A stretch of DNA of 18,677 bases from Pseudomonadota bacterium (GCA_023436825.1 JAEZHS010000196.1:1-18677), one strand, 5' to 3'. Shown: positions 1-7,111, numbered from the stretch's first letter. The notes: a model not told the origin generated them from the letters alone. Translations and numbers: made by a program.

Positions 1-1
1 C

Positions 2-661
2 GTGGCGAGCTTCAGGAACGTCCACAAGGGCTATGGCAGCCAGCCGATCTACGAGGGACTCGATCTCCGGGTGCGCCGCAAGGAGCGCTGGTGCGTGCTC
101 GGCGCCAACGGCGCGGGCAAGTCCACCCTGCTGAAGCTGGTGGCGGGCGCGACCGAGCCCGACCAGGGCACGGTGACCCTCGGCAGCAGCGTCCGGATGG
201 GCTATTTCGCCCAGCACTCCATGGACCTGCTCGACGGCGACGATACGGTTTTCGAATCGCTGGACGGGTCGTTCCCTCAGGCCGGACAGGGGGCGCTGCG
301 CTCCCTGGCCGGCTGCTTCGGCTTCTCCGGCGACGATGTCGAAAAGCCCTGCCGCGTGCTGTCCGGCGGCGAGAAGGCGCGCCTGGTCATGGCCAAGATG
401 CTGTTCGACCCGCCGAACTTCCTGGTTCTCGACGAGCCGACGAACCATCTGGACATGGCCACCAAGGAGATGCTGGTCGCGGCCCTGTCGGAATTCGAGG
501 GCACCATGCTGTTCGTCTCGCATGATCGCCACTTCCTGGCCGCGCTCTCGAACCGGGTCCTGGAACTGACGCCCGACGGCGTTCATCAGTACGGCGGCGG
601 CTACACGGAATACGTGGCCCGGACCGGCCAGGAGGCGCCGGGTCTTCACCCGGGCGGGTAG
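2..661 (+). CDS. ABC-F family ATPase, C-terminal half (5' end outside window)
   Basis: This is the second nucleotide-binding domain of a duplicated ABC-F ATPase. These are soluble proteins without membrane segments, and many members act on ribosomes in translation control or antibiotic protection. The visible 219 residues show Walker A GANGAGKST (about 34-42), the ABC signature LSGGEKAR (about 120-127), Walker B FLVLDEP running into TNHLD (about 140-151) and the switch histidine in SHDRHFL (about 173-179). Full ABC-F proteins have about 500-600 residues with two such domains, so the N-terminal half must lie upstream of the window; the frame is open at base 2 and the GTG there is probably not the start. 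The C-terminal tail after the H-loop is short, with no long coiled-coil extension, so a Uup-like DNA-binding tail is absent. The subfamily (EttA, YbiT, YheS or other) cannot be settled from this half. Confidence 0.93.
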   Translation: MASFRNVHKGYGSQPIYEGLDLRVRRKERWCVLGANGAGKSTLLKLVAGATEPDQGTVTLGSSVRMGYFAQHSMDLLDGDDTVFESLDGSFPQAGQGALRSLAGCFGFSGDDVEKPCRVLSGGEKARLVMAKMLFDPPNFLVLDEPTNHLDMATKEMLVAALSEFEGTMLFVSHDRHFLAALSNRVLELTPDGVHQYGGGYTEYVARTGQEAPGLHPGG

Positions 662-675
662 GAGCGCGATATCGC

Positions 676-1045
676 ATTCGGCTTCAAAGTCCTGTCGGAG
701 CCGGTCCCGACACGAAGGTCCACGCTGTAATCGGCAGGCGATGCCGGACGCCGCGATGATCCATGATCCCCACTCGCGTTGAGGGCACATCGCGAACCGT
801 CACGTCGTCAGGGGTAAAGGGTCTTCTGCATGAGCTTGCTCCCCGTGTTGAGGTCCGAAGGCCGCGAGCCACCGCTCCCAGTCGGGAGGGCGAGGGAAGG
901 TATCCGATGCGTCGTAGCCGGCATCCGTCGCTATGTTCGTGACGCATTCGTCGCCCCTGTAGACCAGCCGGTACGCAGCGCGAGGTGCTGGTCGGCATGG
1001 TCCAGCACTCGCTGCATCCGCTCATGATGTCTTGCGATTCGGCGT
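676..1045 (-). pseudogene. Decayed AraC-family regulator with GyrI-like domain
   Basis: The minus strand holds pieces of one regulator in several frames, in the correct order. From about 1041 down it reads RIARHHERMQRVLDHADQHL, the first helix of an AraC-type DNA-binding domain. After a frame change, YRLVYRGDECVTNIATDAGY and DASDTF follow, matching the second HTH, then DWERWLAAFGP. Near 850-820 comes NTGSKLMQKT. In another frame, FTPDDVTVRDVPSTRVGIMD and HRG (about 818-750) match the start of a GyrI-like effector domain. In yet another frame, DYSVDLRVGTGSDRTLKPN (about 733-677) matches its middle. The segments between these pieces are missing, so both internal deletions and frameshifts have occurred, and the C-terminus is lost against the ABC-F gene. 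It lies divergent from the oxidoreductase gene and may once have controlled it. The family assignment rests on recalled motif patterns; the edges are approximate. Confidence 0.7.
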
Positions 1046-1075
1046 GGATCCGCCCGCCTGCGCGTAACTCTGTCA

Positions 1076-1148
1076 GGAAATGACGTGCGCCTGTCCTGAT
1101 CCGCAGGATCGCGTCGATTGTCCAAGGCAGCCTCCACTGCGAAATACG
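1076..1148 (+). promoter_or_regulatory. Conserved promoter block, copy A
   Basis: This block aligns without gaps to 5598-5670, with about 55 of 73 bases identical by hand, and 28 of the first 31. It contains the inverted repeat TGCGC-N10-CCGCA (1086-1105). TTGTCC follows at 1118-1123, then a 17-bp spacer and GAAATA at 1141-1146, giving a transcript start near 1153, just ahead of the AAGGAG ribosome site at 1157-1162. The shape is that of a weak sigma-70 promoter with an upstream activator site. It should drive the oxidoreductase, HD1, MFS and cupin genes. The promoter role is inferred; the duplication is directly visible. Confidence 0.6.
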
Positions 1149-1168
1149 CTGAGCGCAAGGAGCCGGAC

Positions 1169-2158
1169 ATGACGACCAGCAGAATCGTTCCTCAGCCTGA
1201 CCAAAAGCCTGCTCGCTCGACAATGATGGCTTGGCGCGTGCACGCGTTCGGGCCGCCCGAGGTCATGAAATTTGAGCGCATCTTCCGGCCCGAGCCCGGC
1301 CCTGACCAGGTCCTGGTCAAGGTCGAAGCGGCCGGGGTCGGACCATGGGACGGCTGGATCAGGGCGGGGAAGAGCGCCTTGCCGCAACCGCTCCCTCTCA
1401 CTCTGGGCTCGGACCTGTCCGGCGAAGTCGTCGCCATGGGACTTGGGGTCTCCGGACTGCGTGTGGGCGATCAGGTTTATGGCGTCACCAATCCGCAGTT
1501 CGTCGGGGCCTACGCCGAATACGCCGTCGCCTCGGCGGGGATGGTGTCCAGCAAGCCGACCGCGCTCAGCCATGCGGAAGCGGCGTCGGTTCCCGTCGTG
1601 GCCGTGACGGCCTGGCAGGCGTTGTTCGACCACGCCCGGCTCGAGGCCGGCTGCACCGTGGTGATCCACGGCGCGGCGGGAAGCGTCGGCGCGTACGCGG
1701 TCCAGCTGGCGCGTCGCGCGGGGCTGCGGACGATCGCGACGGCGGGCACGGACGATGTCTCCCTCGTGCGCACCCTCGGCGCTGACGTGGCGATCGACTA
1801 CCGGACCCAGCGCTTCGAGCAGGAAATTCGCGACGCCGATGCCGTCATCGACCTGGTCGGCGGCGACACGCAAAGCCGCTCGTTCCAGGTCCTTCGTCGC
1901 GGCGGCAAGCTGATCTCGTTGGTGTCGAAGCCGGATCAGCAGCTCGCCGAACGCCATCGCGTCGACGCCAGCTTTTTTCTCGTCGACGTCACGACCCGTT
2001 ATCTGGCGGAGATCGCGCGCCTCATCGATAGTGGAGAGCTGAAAACGAAAGTTGGCGCAGTGTTGCCTTTCGCAGAGGCGCGCGAGGCTCATCGCATGCT
2101 GGAACGCCTGCGCCCTCAGCCGAAGGGAAAGATCGTGCTCGCCGTCAGAGCGAGCTGA
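1169..2158 (+). CDS. MDR-family NADPH:quinone oxidoreductase-like protein
   Basis: A 329-residue medium-chain dehydrogenase/reductase of the zinc-independent quinone oxidoreductase type. The N-terminal GroES-like catalytic domain spans about 18-130, with the motif GSDLSGEVVAMG near 80-91. The Rossmann domain has the nucleotide-binding motif HGAAGSVGAYAVQLAR (about 167-182), followed by GADVAIDY. The cysteine cluster of zinc alcohol dehydrogenases is absent, which fits QOR-type NAD(P)H-dependent reduction of quinones or enones. ATG 1169 is chosen because AAGGAG sits 6 bases upstream; an in-frame TTG at 1118 falls inside the conserved promoter block and is unlikely. It is first in a co-directional run, 45 bases before the HD-domain gene. 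The physiological substrate is unknown. Confidence 0.9.
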   Translation: MTTSRIVPQPDQKPARSTMMAWRVHAFGPPEVMKFERIFRPEPGPDQVLVKVEAAGVGPWDGWIRAGKSALPQPLPLTLGSDLSGEVVAMGLGVSGLRVGDQVYGVTNPQFVGAYAEYAVASAGMVSSKPTALSHAEAASVPVVAVTAWQALFDHARLEAGCTVVIHGAAGSVGAYAVQLARRAGLRTIATAGTDDVSLVRTLGADVAIDYRTQRFEQEIRDADAVIDLVGGDTQSRSFQVLRRGGKLISLVSKPDQQLAERHRVDASFFLVDVTTRYLAEIARLIDSGELKTKVGAVLPFAEAREAHRMLERLRPQPKGKIVLAVRAS

Positions 2159-2203
2159 TCGAGGCGCCGCCAGACCCCGCAACTGCTTTCGAAAGGACGA
2201 ACA

Positions 2204-2872
2204 ATGACCACGCCAAACCTCGCCCATGCTTCCGTCATCCCCGATTCCTTGCTCGCCAAGGAGGCGACGGACATCCTGCGCGGGCATTCCACCGATCTGC
2301 TCTTCAACCACTCGATGCGTGTCTACCTGTTCGCGGCGGAGCAGGGCCGGCAGAGGAAGCTGCGCTTCGACCCCGAGCTGCTCTACGTGGCCTCCGCCTT
2401 CCACGATCTCGGCCTCATCAAAAAGTTCTCCAGCCCGGACGAGCGCTTCGAGGTCGATGGCGCCAATGCCGCCCGGCAGTTTCTCGCCGCCCACGACATT
2501 GCCGAGGATCAGGTGCAGACCGTCTGGGAAGCGATCGCGCTGCACACCACGCCCGGCATCCCGAAGTACATGCGCCCCGAAGTGGCGCTGCTCAATTCAG
2601 GCGTTCTCCTCGATGTGTTGGGCGTGGGGTTCGATCGGTTTCCGGTGGAGGTCCGCGAGGAAATCGTCGCCCGGTACCCGCGCATCAATTTCAAGGAAGG
2701 CTTCGTCCAGGAGTATTTCGCCGGCTTCGCGGACAAGCCCGCGACGACCTACGGCACCGTCAATGCCGCCATCTGCGAACGTTTCATCCCGGGCTTCAAG
2801 AGTCCCAACGCGATCGACTTGATCGCCGCATCTCCCTTTCAGGATACCCCGGTGTCGGGCTCGAGAGCATGA
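2204..2872 (+). CDS. HD-domain hydrolase 1 (cyanamide hydratase-like family)
   Basis: A 222-residue single-domain HD-superfamily protein. The metal-binding pattern is visible: His36 in FNHSMRV, His67-Asp68 in AFHDLG, His114 in ALHTTPGIP and Asp137 in LLDVLG. The pattern and length resemble the cyanamide hydratase/urea hydro-lyase-like HD proteins, metal-dependent hydrolases of small nitrogen compounds; true activity on cyanamide is not shown. It is a clear paralogue of the product at 5706-6347, sharing DPELLY, RFEVDGAN and ALHTTPGIP. GAAAGGA precedes ATG 2204. Its stop overlaps the start of the MFS exporter by 4 bases (ATGA), so the two are probably translationally coupled, which links the reaction to export of a substrate or product. 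Confidence 0.88.
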   Translation: MTTPNLAHASVIPDSLLAKEATDILRGHSTDLLFNHSMRVYLFAAEQGRQRKLRFDPELLYVASAFHDLGLIKKFSSPDERFEVDGANAARQFLAAHDIAEDQVQTVWEAIALHTTPGIPKYMRPEVALLNSGVLLDVLGVGFDRFPVEVREEIVARYPRINFKEGFVQEYFAGFADKPATTYGTVNAAICERFIPGFKSPNAIDLIAASPFQDTPVSGSRA

Positions 2873-4071
2873 CCAGGACCTGTCCTGCACCAGCTGCCGG
2901 CGTCGACTCGCTGAGCGCGCTCGTCTGGCCGGCTCTCGGCGCTTTTGCCATTGGCACCGAGGGATTCATGATCGCCGGGCTGCTGCCCGCGCTGGCGCGG
3001 GACCTGAACGTCGACCTGCCGGCGGCCGGTCATCTCGTCACTGCTTTCTCGCTCGCCTATGCCATCGGCGCGCCGGTCATGGCCGTGTTGACGGCCGGGC
3101 TGGAGCGCCGTCGCCTGCTGGCCCTCGCCATGGGCGGCTTCGCCCTGGCCAACCTGCTCGCCGCGCTGGCCCCGAGCTACGCCGCGCTGTTGGCCGCGCG
3201 GCTTTTGTTGGCGCTGTCGGCCGCGAGCTTCATGCCGGCGGCCAGCGGATATGCCGCCACGCTGGGCGGGCCGGAGCGGCGTGGTCGCGCGCTCTCCGCT
3301 ATCACCACCGGGTTGACGGTGGCCATCATCGCCGGCGTGCCGCTGGGCGTGCTGGTCGGGCAGGGCTTCGGCTGGCGCGCCACCTTCTTCGCTGTGGCGG
3401 GGATGGCGGCGTTCGCGCTGCTGGGGATTCTCGTTCGGCTGCCGCGCCAACCGCCGGGCGTCACGGCCGGCCTGGGCGAGCGTCTGGCGCTGGCCGGGCG
3501 CCGCGACATCCTGGGCGTGCTGGTGACCAGCGTGCTGACCGTGGCCGGCACCTTCTCGGTCTACACATATCTCGCCGCCTTCATCGCGGCGGTCGCCGGC
3601 CTCGGCGCGCAGGCGCTGGCGCCGGTGCTGCTGGGCTTCGGCCTGGCCAGTGCGCTGGGCGCCCAGCTCAGCGGCAGCGCGGTGGACTGGTGGGGCGCGC
3701 GCCGTACCGTCATCGCTGGCGGCGGGCTCGCCTTGCTGGCCTATCTTGTCTTGTCGCTCGGCGCCGCGCTCGGACCGTCGCGTGCAATGCCGATCGTGCT
3801 GCCGGCCATCCTGCTTTGGGGATTGGCCAGCTGGGGACTGATAACGGCGCAGCAAGCGCGGCTGCTGGCGTTGGCTCCGGCGCTGGCGCCGGTCAGCCTC
3901 TCGATGAATTCCTCGGCCATCTACCTCGGCAGCGCCATGGGTGCCGCAGCGGGTGCTCTGGTCGTTGCCGAGGGCGCCACGCGGCAACTCGGCTGGGTGG
4001 CCGCTTCATTCGGTCTGGCGGCGCTGCTGTCGGTGCTGTTCAGCCGCCGCAGTACGTCAAGCCAAGGTTGA
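2869..4071 (+). CDS. MFS transporter, DHA1/AraJ-like exporter
   Basis: A 400-residue major facilitator superfamily protein with about 12 hydrophobic segments, most like proton-driven drug or sugar efflux pumps of the DHA1 group. The first segment contains GAFAIGTEGFMIAGLLPALA, a typical opening of this group. A degenerate motif A (LERRRLLAL) follows the second segment, and a motif-C-like stretch GVPLGVLVGQGFGWR lies in the fifth segment. A cytoplasmic loop (about residues 190-206) separates the two six-helix halves. ATG 2869 overlaps the HD1 stop by 4 bases, so translation is likely coupled. The substrate cannot be read from sequence; its position suggests it expels a compound handled by the neighbouring hydrolase and oxidoreductase. 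Confidence 0.92.
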   Translation: MTRTCPAPAAGVDSLSALVWPALGAFAIGTEGFMIAGLLPALARDLNVDLPAAGHLVTAFSLAYAIGAPVMAVLTAGLERRRLLALAMGGFALANLLAALAPSYAALLAARLLLALSAASFMPAASGYAATLGGPERRGRALSAITTGLTVAIIAGVPLGVLVGQGFGWRATFFAVAGMAAFALLGILVRLPRQPPGVTAGLGERLALAGRRDILGVLVTSVLTVAGTFSVYTYLAAFIAAVAGLGAQALAPVLLGFGLASALGAQLSGSAVDWWGARRTVIAGGGLALLAYLVLSLGAALGPSRAMPIVLPAILLWGLASWGLITAQQARLLALAPALAPVSLSMNSSAIYLGSAMGAAAGALVVAEGATRQLGWVAASFGLAALLSVLFSRRSTSSQG

Positions 4072-4095
4072 ACAGCCAAGGTTCAAGGAGGAGGT

Positions 4096-4539
4096 GTGAT
4101 GATGTCGATCAATGGCTTCGCCTGTCGGATCGGTATGCTGGCAGCAGCAGCGATCACCCTGGGAACTTCGCCCGCGATCGCGCACGACCGCGAGCAAGTC
4201 AAAGTCGTCTTCGAGCACGCGCTCCCGAATGTCGAAGGCAAGAGAATGGTTGCCGTGGTGGTGAGCTATCCGCCCGGGGCAAGATCGCTGCCTCATCACC
4301 ATGCGGGGTCGGCATTCATCTACGCCCATGTGCTGTCCGGGGCCATCCGCTCCCAGGTCGGCGATGACCCGGCCAAGGTCTATCAGGCGGGCGAAGGGTT
4401 TTACGAAGGGCCCGGTTCCCACCACAGGATCAGCGAGAACGCGAGCGACAAGGAGCCGGCCAGCTTGCTGGCGGTCTTCGTCGTCGATGCCAAGGACATT
4501 CCCTTGACGACGCCCGACAAGGCATCCGAATCACACTGA
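4096..4539 (+). CDS. Secreted cupin-domain protein
   Basis: A small cupin (about 146 residues) with an N-terminal signal peptide: a basic start, hydrophobic run GMLAAAAITLG and an AIA-HD cleavage site near residue 29, so the mature protein should be periplasmic. The cupin metal-site motif LPHHHAGSAFIYAHVLSGAI is followed by the second motif PGSHHRIS. Such proteins are often grouped as cupin-2 (RmlC-like) and many have no known reaction. Several starts are possible (GTG 4096, ATG 4099, ATG 4102); a strong AAGGAGGAGG at 4085-4094 lies close upstream, so ATG 4099 or 4102 is at least as likely as GTG 4096. It begins 24 bases after the MFS gene and is probably in the same transcript. Confidence 0.85.
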   Translation: MMMSINGFACRIGMLAAAAITLGTSPAIAHDREQVKVVFEHALPNVEGKRMVAVVVSYPPGARSLPHHHAGSAFIYAHVLSGAIRSQVGDDPAKVYQAGEGFYEGPGSHHRISENASDKEPASLLAVFVVDAKDIPLTTPDKASESH

Positions 4540-4567
4540 CGGCGCCAGGCCTTTTGCGGTCTCCGGA

Positions 4568-4594
4568 CCGTCTGCATAATCAGCCGGCAGACGG
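4568..4594 (+). promoter_or_regulatory. Hairpin next to the GlxA-type gene's ribosome site
   Basis: CCGTCTGC (4568-4575) and GCAGACGG (4587-4594) form a perfect 8-bp stem with an 11-base loop. The right arm runs directly into the GGGAGGGG ribosome site (4593-4600) of the next gene. There is no T tract, so it is a poor intrinsic terminator. It could dampen translation of the regulator, or be a protein-binding dyad. The structure is seen; the role is inferred. Confidence 0.4.
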
Positions 4595-4609
4595 GAGGGG
4601 TCCCAAGAG

Positions 4610-5584
4610 GTGCCGGTACAAGCTGTCGCGATCGTCGTCTACGAGGGTGTCCAGGCCCTGGACGTGGCGGGGCCGATGGATGTGTTCAGCGAGGCGAACA
4701 CGTTTCTCGACCGGACCGACCGCTACGAAGCGGTGCTGGTTGCCGCGCATCGCAATCCGCTGCGCGCGTCGAACGGCATACGCCTTGTGGCCGACCTGAC
4801 CCTGGAGGAGGCGGCGGGCGGCTTCGACATCATCCTGGTGGCCGGCTCGCCGACGCCGCCGGAAGCGGCGCCCGAACCGTTCCTGCTTCAGTGGGTCAGG
4901 GAACTGCCGTGGCGCTCGAGCCTCTATGGATCGATCTGTACCGGGGCCTTTGTCCTGGGCTATGCCGGTCTCCTCGACGATCGGCGAGTCACGACCCATT
5001 GGCAGGATGCGCAGGCGCTGGCGGCCAGGTTTCCGAAGGCAAAGGTCGAACCGGATCTGATCTATGTCCGCGATGGACGCCTGATCACCGCGGCCGGCGT
5101 GACCGCGGGGATCGATCTCGGCCTGGCGCTCGTCGGCCAGCGGCATGGCGCGGAAACGGCGCTGAAGGTCGCCAAGCGGCTGGTCGTGGTGGCCCAGCGC
5201 CAGGGCGGACAGTCGCAGTTCAGCCCCTTTCTCACGGCGCCGGCCGATCCGGAATCGCCGATCGCCCGCATCCAGGACCATGTCATGGCCAGGATCGGCG
5301 AGCGCCATACCCTGGACTCGCTTGCCGCCGTCGCCGGCATGAGCCCACGGAACCTGGCCCGGCATTTCGTGCAGGCGACCGGGGTCACGCCGCACGAGTT
5401 CATCGAGCGCGCCCGCGTCGATGCGGCGCGCATGATGCTGGAGGGAAGCGACCGGCCGCTGAAGGCCATCGCCTTCGATTGCGGCTTCGGCTCGGCCGAC
5501 CGCATGAGGATCGTCTTCAGCACGCGCCTCGGCGTGAGCCCCGTGCAATATCGCGCGAGCTTCCGGCGCACCGAATCGGAATAG
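4610..5584 (+). CDS. GlxA-family transcriptional regulator (DJ-1/PfpI + AraC HTH)
   Basis: A 324-residue regulator. Residues about 4-190 form a DJ-1/PfpI (class I glutamine amidotransferase-like) domain. It has FDIILVAGS and a conserved cysteine at about 110 in GSICTGAFVLGYAGLLDDRR, as in GlxA/FtrA-type regulators where this domain senses the ligand. Residues about 218-318 form an AraC-type DNA-binding domain with two HTHs: TLDSLAAVAGMSPRNLARHF and LKAIAFDCGFGSADRMRIVF. GTG 4610 is chosen because it gives the canonical start PVQAVAIVVYEGVQALDVAG and has GGGAGGGG 9 bases upstream. It lies between two copies of a conserved promoter block (1076-1148, 5598-5670) and is the best candidate to bind both. 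The gene starts 70 bases after the cupin gene. Confidence 0.92.
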   Translation: MPVQAVAIVVYEGVQALDVAGPMDVFSEANTFLDRTDRYEAVLVAAHRNPLRASNGIRLVADLTLEEAAGGFDIILVAGSPTPPEAAPEPFLLQWVRELPWRSSLYGSICTGAFVLGYAGLLDDRRVTTHWQDAQALAARFPKAKVEPDLIYVRDGRLITAAGVTAGIDLGLALVGQRHGAETALKVAKRLVVVAQRQGGQSQFSPFLTAPADPESPIARIQDHVMARIGERHTLDSLAAVAGMSPRNLARHFVQATGVTPHEFIERARVDAARMMLEGSDRPLKAIAFDCGFGSADRMRIVFSTRLGVSPVQYRASFRRTESE

Positions 5585-5597
5585 ACGTCTGACGGCC

Positions 5598-5670
5598 GGA
5601 AACGACGTGCGGCTGTCCGGATCCGCAGCCTCGTGTTCGTTGTCCGCGGCGGGCGCCGTTGCGAGATATG
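5598..5670 (+). promoter_or_regulatory. Conserved promoter block, copy B
   Basis: The second copy of the block at 1076-1148. The inverted repeat is more symmetric here: TGCGG (5608-5612), 10 bases, CCGCA (5623-5627). TTGTCC at 5640-5645, a 17-base spacer and GAGATA at 5663-5668 follow, the same spacing as copy A. A start near 5675 would precede the AGGAG site of HD2 (5693-5697). It gives HD2 a promoter of its own just after the regulator gene, so a GlxA-type activator could drive it independently of the upstream transcript. This is inference from the conserved layout. Confidence 0.6.
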
Positions 5671-5705
5671 GCCAAGCCGTCGCCGCCAACCCAGGAGATC
5701 GTTCC

Positions 5706-6347
5706 ATGTCCGAGATCATCGCCGGCATTCGCCTGCCTGACAGTGCCATCGCGCGCGCCGCCACCCAGCTGGTGCGCGATACCGAAGACGACCTGCTCTA
5801 CAACCACAGCCGCCGCGTCTTCCTTTGGGGCGCGCTGACCGGCGACCGCCGCGGGCTGAAGTACGACCCGGAACTGCTCTACCTGGGCGCCATGTTCCAC
5901 GACATGGGCCTCACCGAGAAATATGGGAGCCCCGACCTGCGCTTCGAGGTCGACGGCGCCAACACCGCCCGCAGCTTCATGAAGAGCTACGGCGTGGCGG
6001 AGCGCGATATCGAGGACGTCTGGACAGCGATCGCGCTCCACACCACGCCCGGGATCCCCGAGCACATGCCTCCCACCATCGCGCTGGTGACCGCCGGCGT
6101 CGAAATGGATGTGCTCGGCATCGCCTATCACGACTTCACGCCCGAGCAGCGCGACCATGTCTGCGTCCATCACCCGCGCGAGAAGAACTTCAAGGAGAAC
6201 ATCATCGATCACTTCGCCAACGGCATCATCAGGAAGCCGCTGACGACGTTCGGGAATGTGAAGGCCGATGTCCTGGCGCTGAAGGACATGACCTACGTCC
6301 GCCAGAACTTCTGCTCGATCATCCTCGGCTCGGCCTGGCCGAGCTGA
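5706..6347 (+). CDS. HD-domain hydrolase 2 (cyanamide hydratase-like family)
   Basis: A 213-residue HD-superfamily protein, paralogous to the product at 2204-2872. Metal ligands are placed as in the family: His34 in YNHSRRV, His65-Asp66 in MFHDMG, His112 in ALHTTPGIP and Asp135 in MDVLG. It shares DPELLY and RFEVDGAN with HD1 but differs in its C-terminal third, so the two probably act on different compounds or in different steps. ATG 5706 has AGGAG 8 bases upstream. An in-frame GTG at 5607 would add 33 residues encoded by the conserved promoter block and is rejected. Two GC-rich hairpins (6328-6344, overlapping the end of the gene, and 6353-6365) follow without a T tract. Exact substrate unknown. 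Confidence 0.88.
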   Translation: MSEIIAGIRLPDSAIARAATQLVRDTEDDLLYNHSRRVFLWGALTGDRRGLKYDPELLYLGAMFHDMGLTEKYGSPDLRFEVDGANTARSFMKSYGVAERDIEDVWTAIALHTTPGIPEHMPPTIALVTAGVEMDVLGIAYHDFTPEQRDHVCVHHPREKNFKENIIDHFANGIIRKPLTTFGNVKADVLALKDMTYVRQNFCSIILGSAWPS

Positions 6348-6411
6348 CCTCTGGTTGCTGCAACCGGCCGTCTCGCCGCGTGTTCATGCTTCGACACAAG
6401 GAGGGACAGCG

Positions 6412-6980
6412 ATGACGGCACCATGGCCATTGCCGGAGCGGTTCTCATTCGAGGGACAGGCGATCGCCTGAGGCGCGATCGGCGAGAGACCGCCGGCCGT
6501 CCTCCTGCACGGCTCGCCCTTTTCGTCGCGCGAATGGCGGCGGATCGCGCCCTGGCTCGCCCGCCACCGGCGCGTCTTCTATTACGACCTCCTGGGCTAC
6601 GGCCAATCGGCCAAGCCCGATGCGGATGTCCTGCACGCCGCCCAGAATAGGCTTCTTGCAGCGCTCGTCCACCACTGGAGTGTCGAGCGACCGGACATCG
6701 TCGCCCACGACTTCGGCGGCTCGGCCGCGCTGCGTGGCACCTCCTGAACGGCGTCGACTACCGCAGCCTCGTGCTCATCGATCCCGTCGCCATCAGCCCG
6801 CAGGGCTCGGCGCTCGTCCGGGCGGCGAAGGCGCGGCCGGAGGCGTTCGCCGGCTTGCCCGCCTATATTCACGAGGCGATCCTGCGTGCCTATATCGGCG
6901 CCACGGTGAAGCACAGCCTGCGTGAGGATGAGATGCGGCCTTACCTCGAGCCGTGGCTGGGAAAGGAGGGGCGGGCGTGT
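6412..6980 (+). pseudogene. Broken alpha/beta hydrolase (haloalkane dehalogenase/epoxide hydrolase-like)
   Basis: A good ribosome site (AAGGAGGG, 6397-6404) and ATG 6412 open a recognisable alpha/beta hydrolase, but the frame is broken at least three times. TGA at 6469-6471 stops it at codon 20. Past this stop, PPAVLLHGSPFSSREWRRIA (oxyanion loop HG) and VFYYDLLGYGQS continue, then DIVAHDFGGSAAL, whose HDFGG elbow has Asp in the nucleophile position, as in dehalogenases and epoxide hydrolases. A one-base loss at 6731-6735 shifts the frame, after which LLNGVDYRSLVLIDPVAISP and LREDEMRPYLEPWLGKEG follow. Homology ends near 6977, and the catalytic Asp/Glu and His of the C-terminal half are missing. 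It follows HD2 by 64 bases and was probably the last gene of that run. Confidence 0.85.
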
Positions 6981-7050
6981 AGAAGGGCGCCTGACGCCGA
7001 GCCGTCGTCTTGGACCTGAACGCTGGACCGTCAAAAAAATTTCCGAACCA

Positions 7051-7077
7051 TGTCGGATCGTGGCTTGGCCATTCGTC
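7051..7077 (+). promoter_or_regulatory. Candidate ECF42-dependent promoter
   Basis: TGTCGG (7051-7056), a 17-base spacer and CGTC (7074-7077) lie 34 bases before the DGPF gene start. ECF42 sigma factors are reported to recognise a TGTCGA-like -35 and a CGA/TC-like -10 upstream of DGPF genes, so this fits autoregulation of the DGPF/sigma unit. The match is by eye from recalled consensus, in a GC-rich background where short motifs are common. Confidence 0.55.
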
Positions 7078-7111
7078 TTAGAGGACCGCAAGGCTCAACA
7101 GGAGACAGACA

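Noticed and set aside
1118..1168. TTG start adding 17 residues to the oxidoreductase
   Set aside because: It lies in the TTGTCC element of the conserved promoter block and has no ribosome site; ATG 1169 has AAGGAG at ideal spacing.
1073..2545. 490-codon open frame on the minus strand
   Set aside because: It is antisense to two genes with clear family motifs, and its product shows no motif; long antisense frames are common in GC-rich DNA.
2839..3987. 382-codon open frame on the minus strand opposite the MFS gene
   Set aside because: Its product is dominated by Gln, Arg and Gly and mirrors the transporter codons; no family motif.
5607..5705. GTG start adding 33 residues to HD2
   Set aside because: The added residues are encoded by the conserved promoter block and HD1 has no such extension; ATG 5706 has AGGAG at good spacing.
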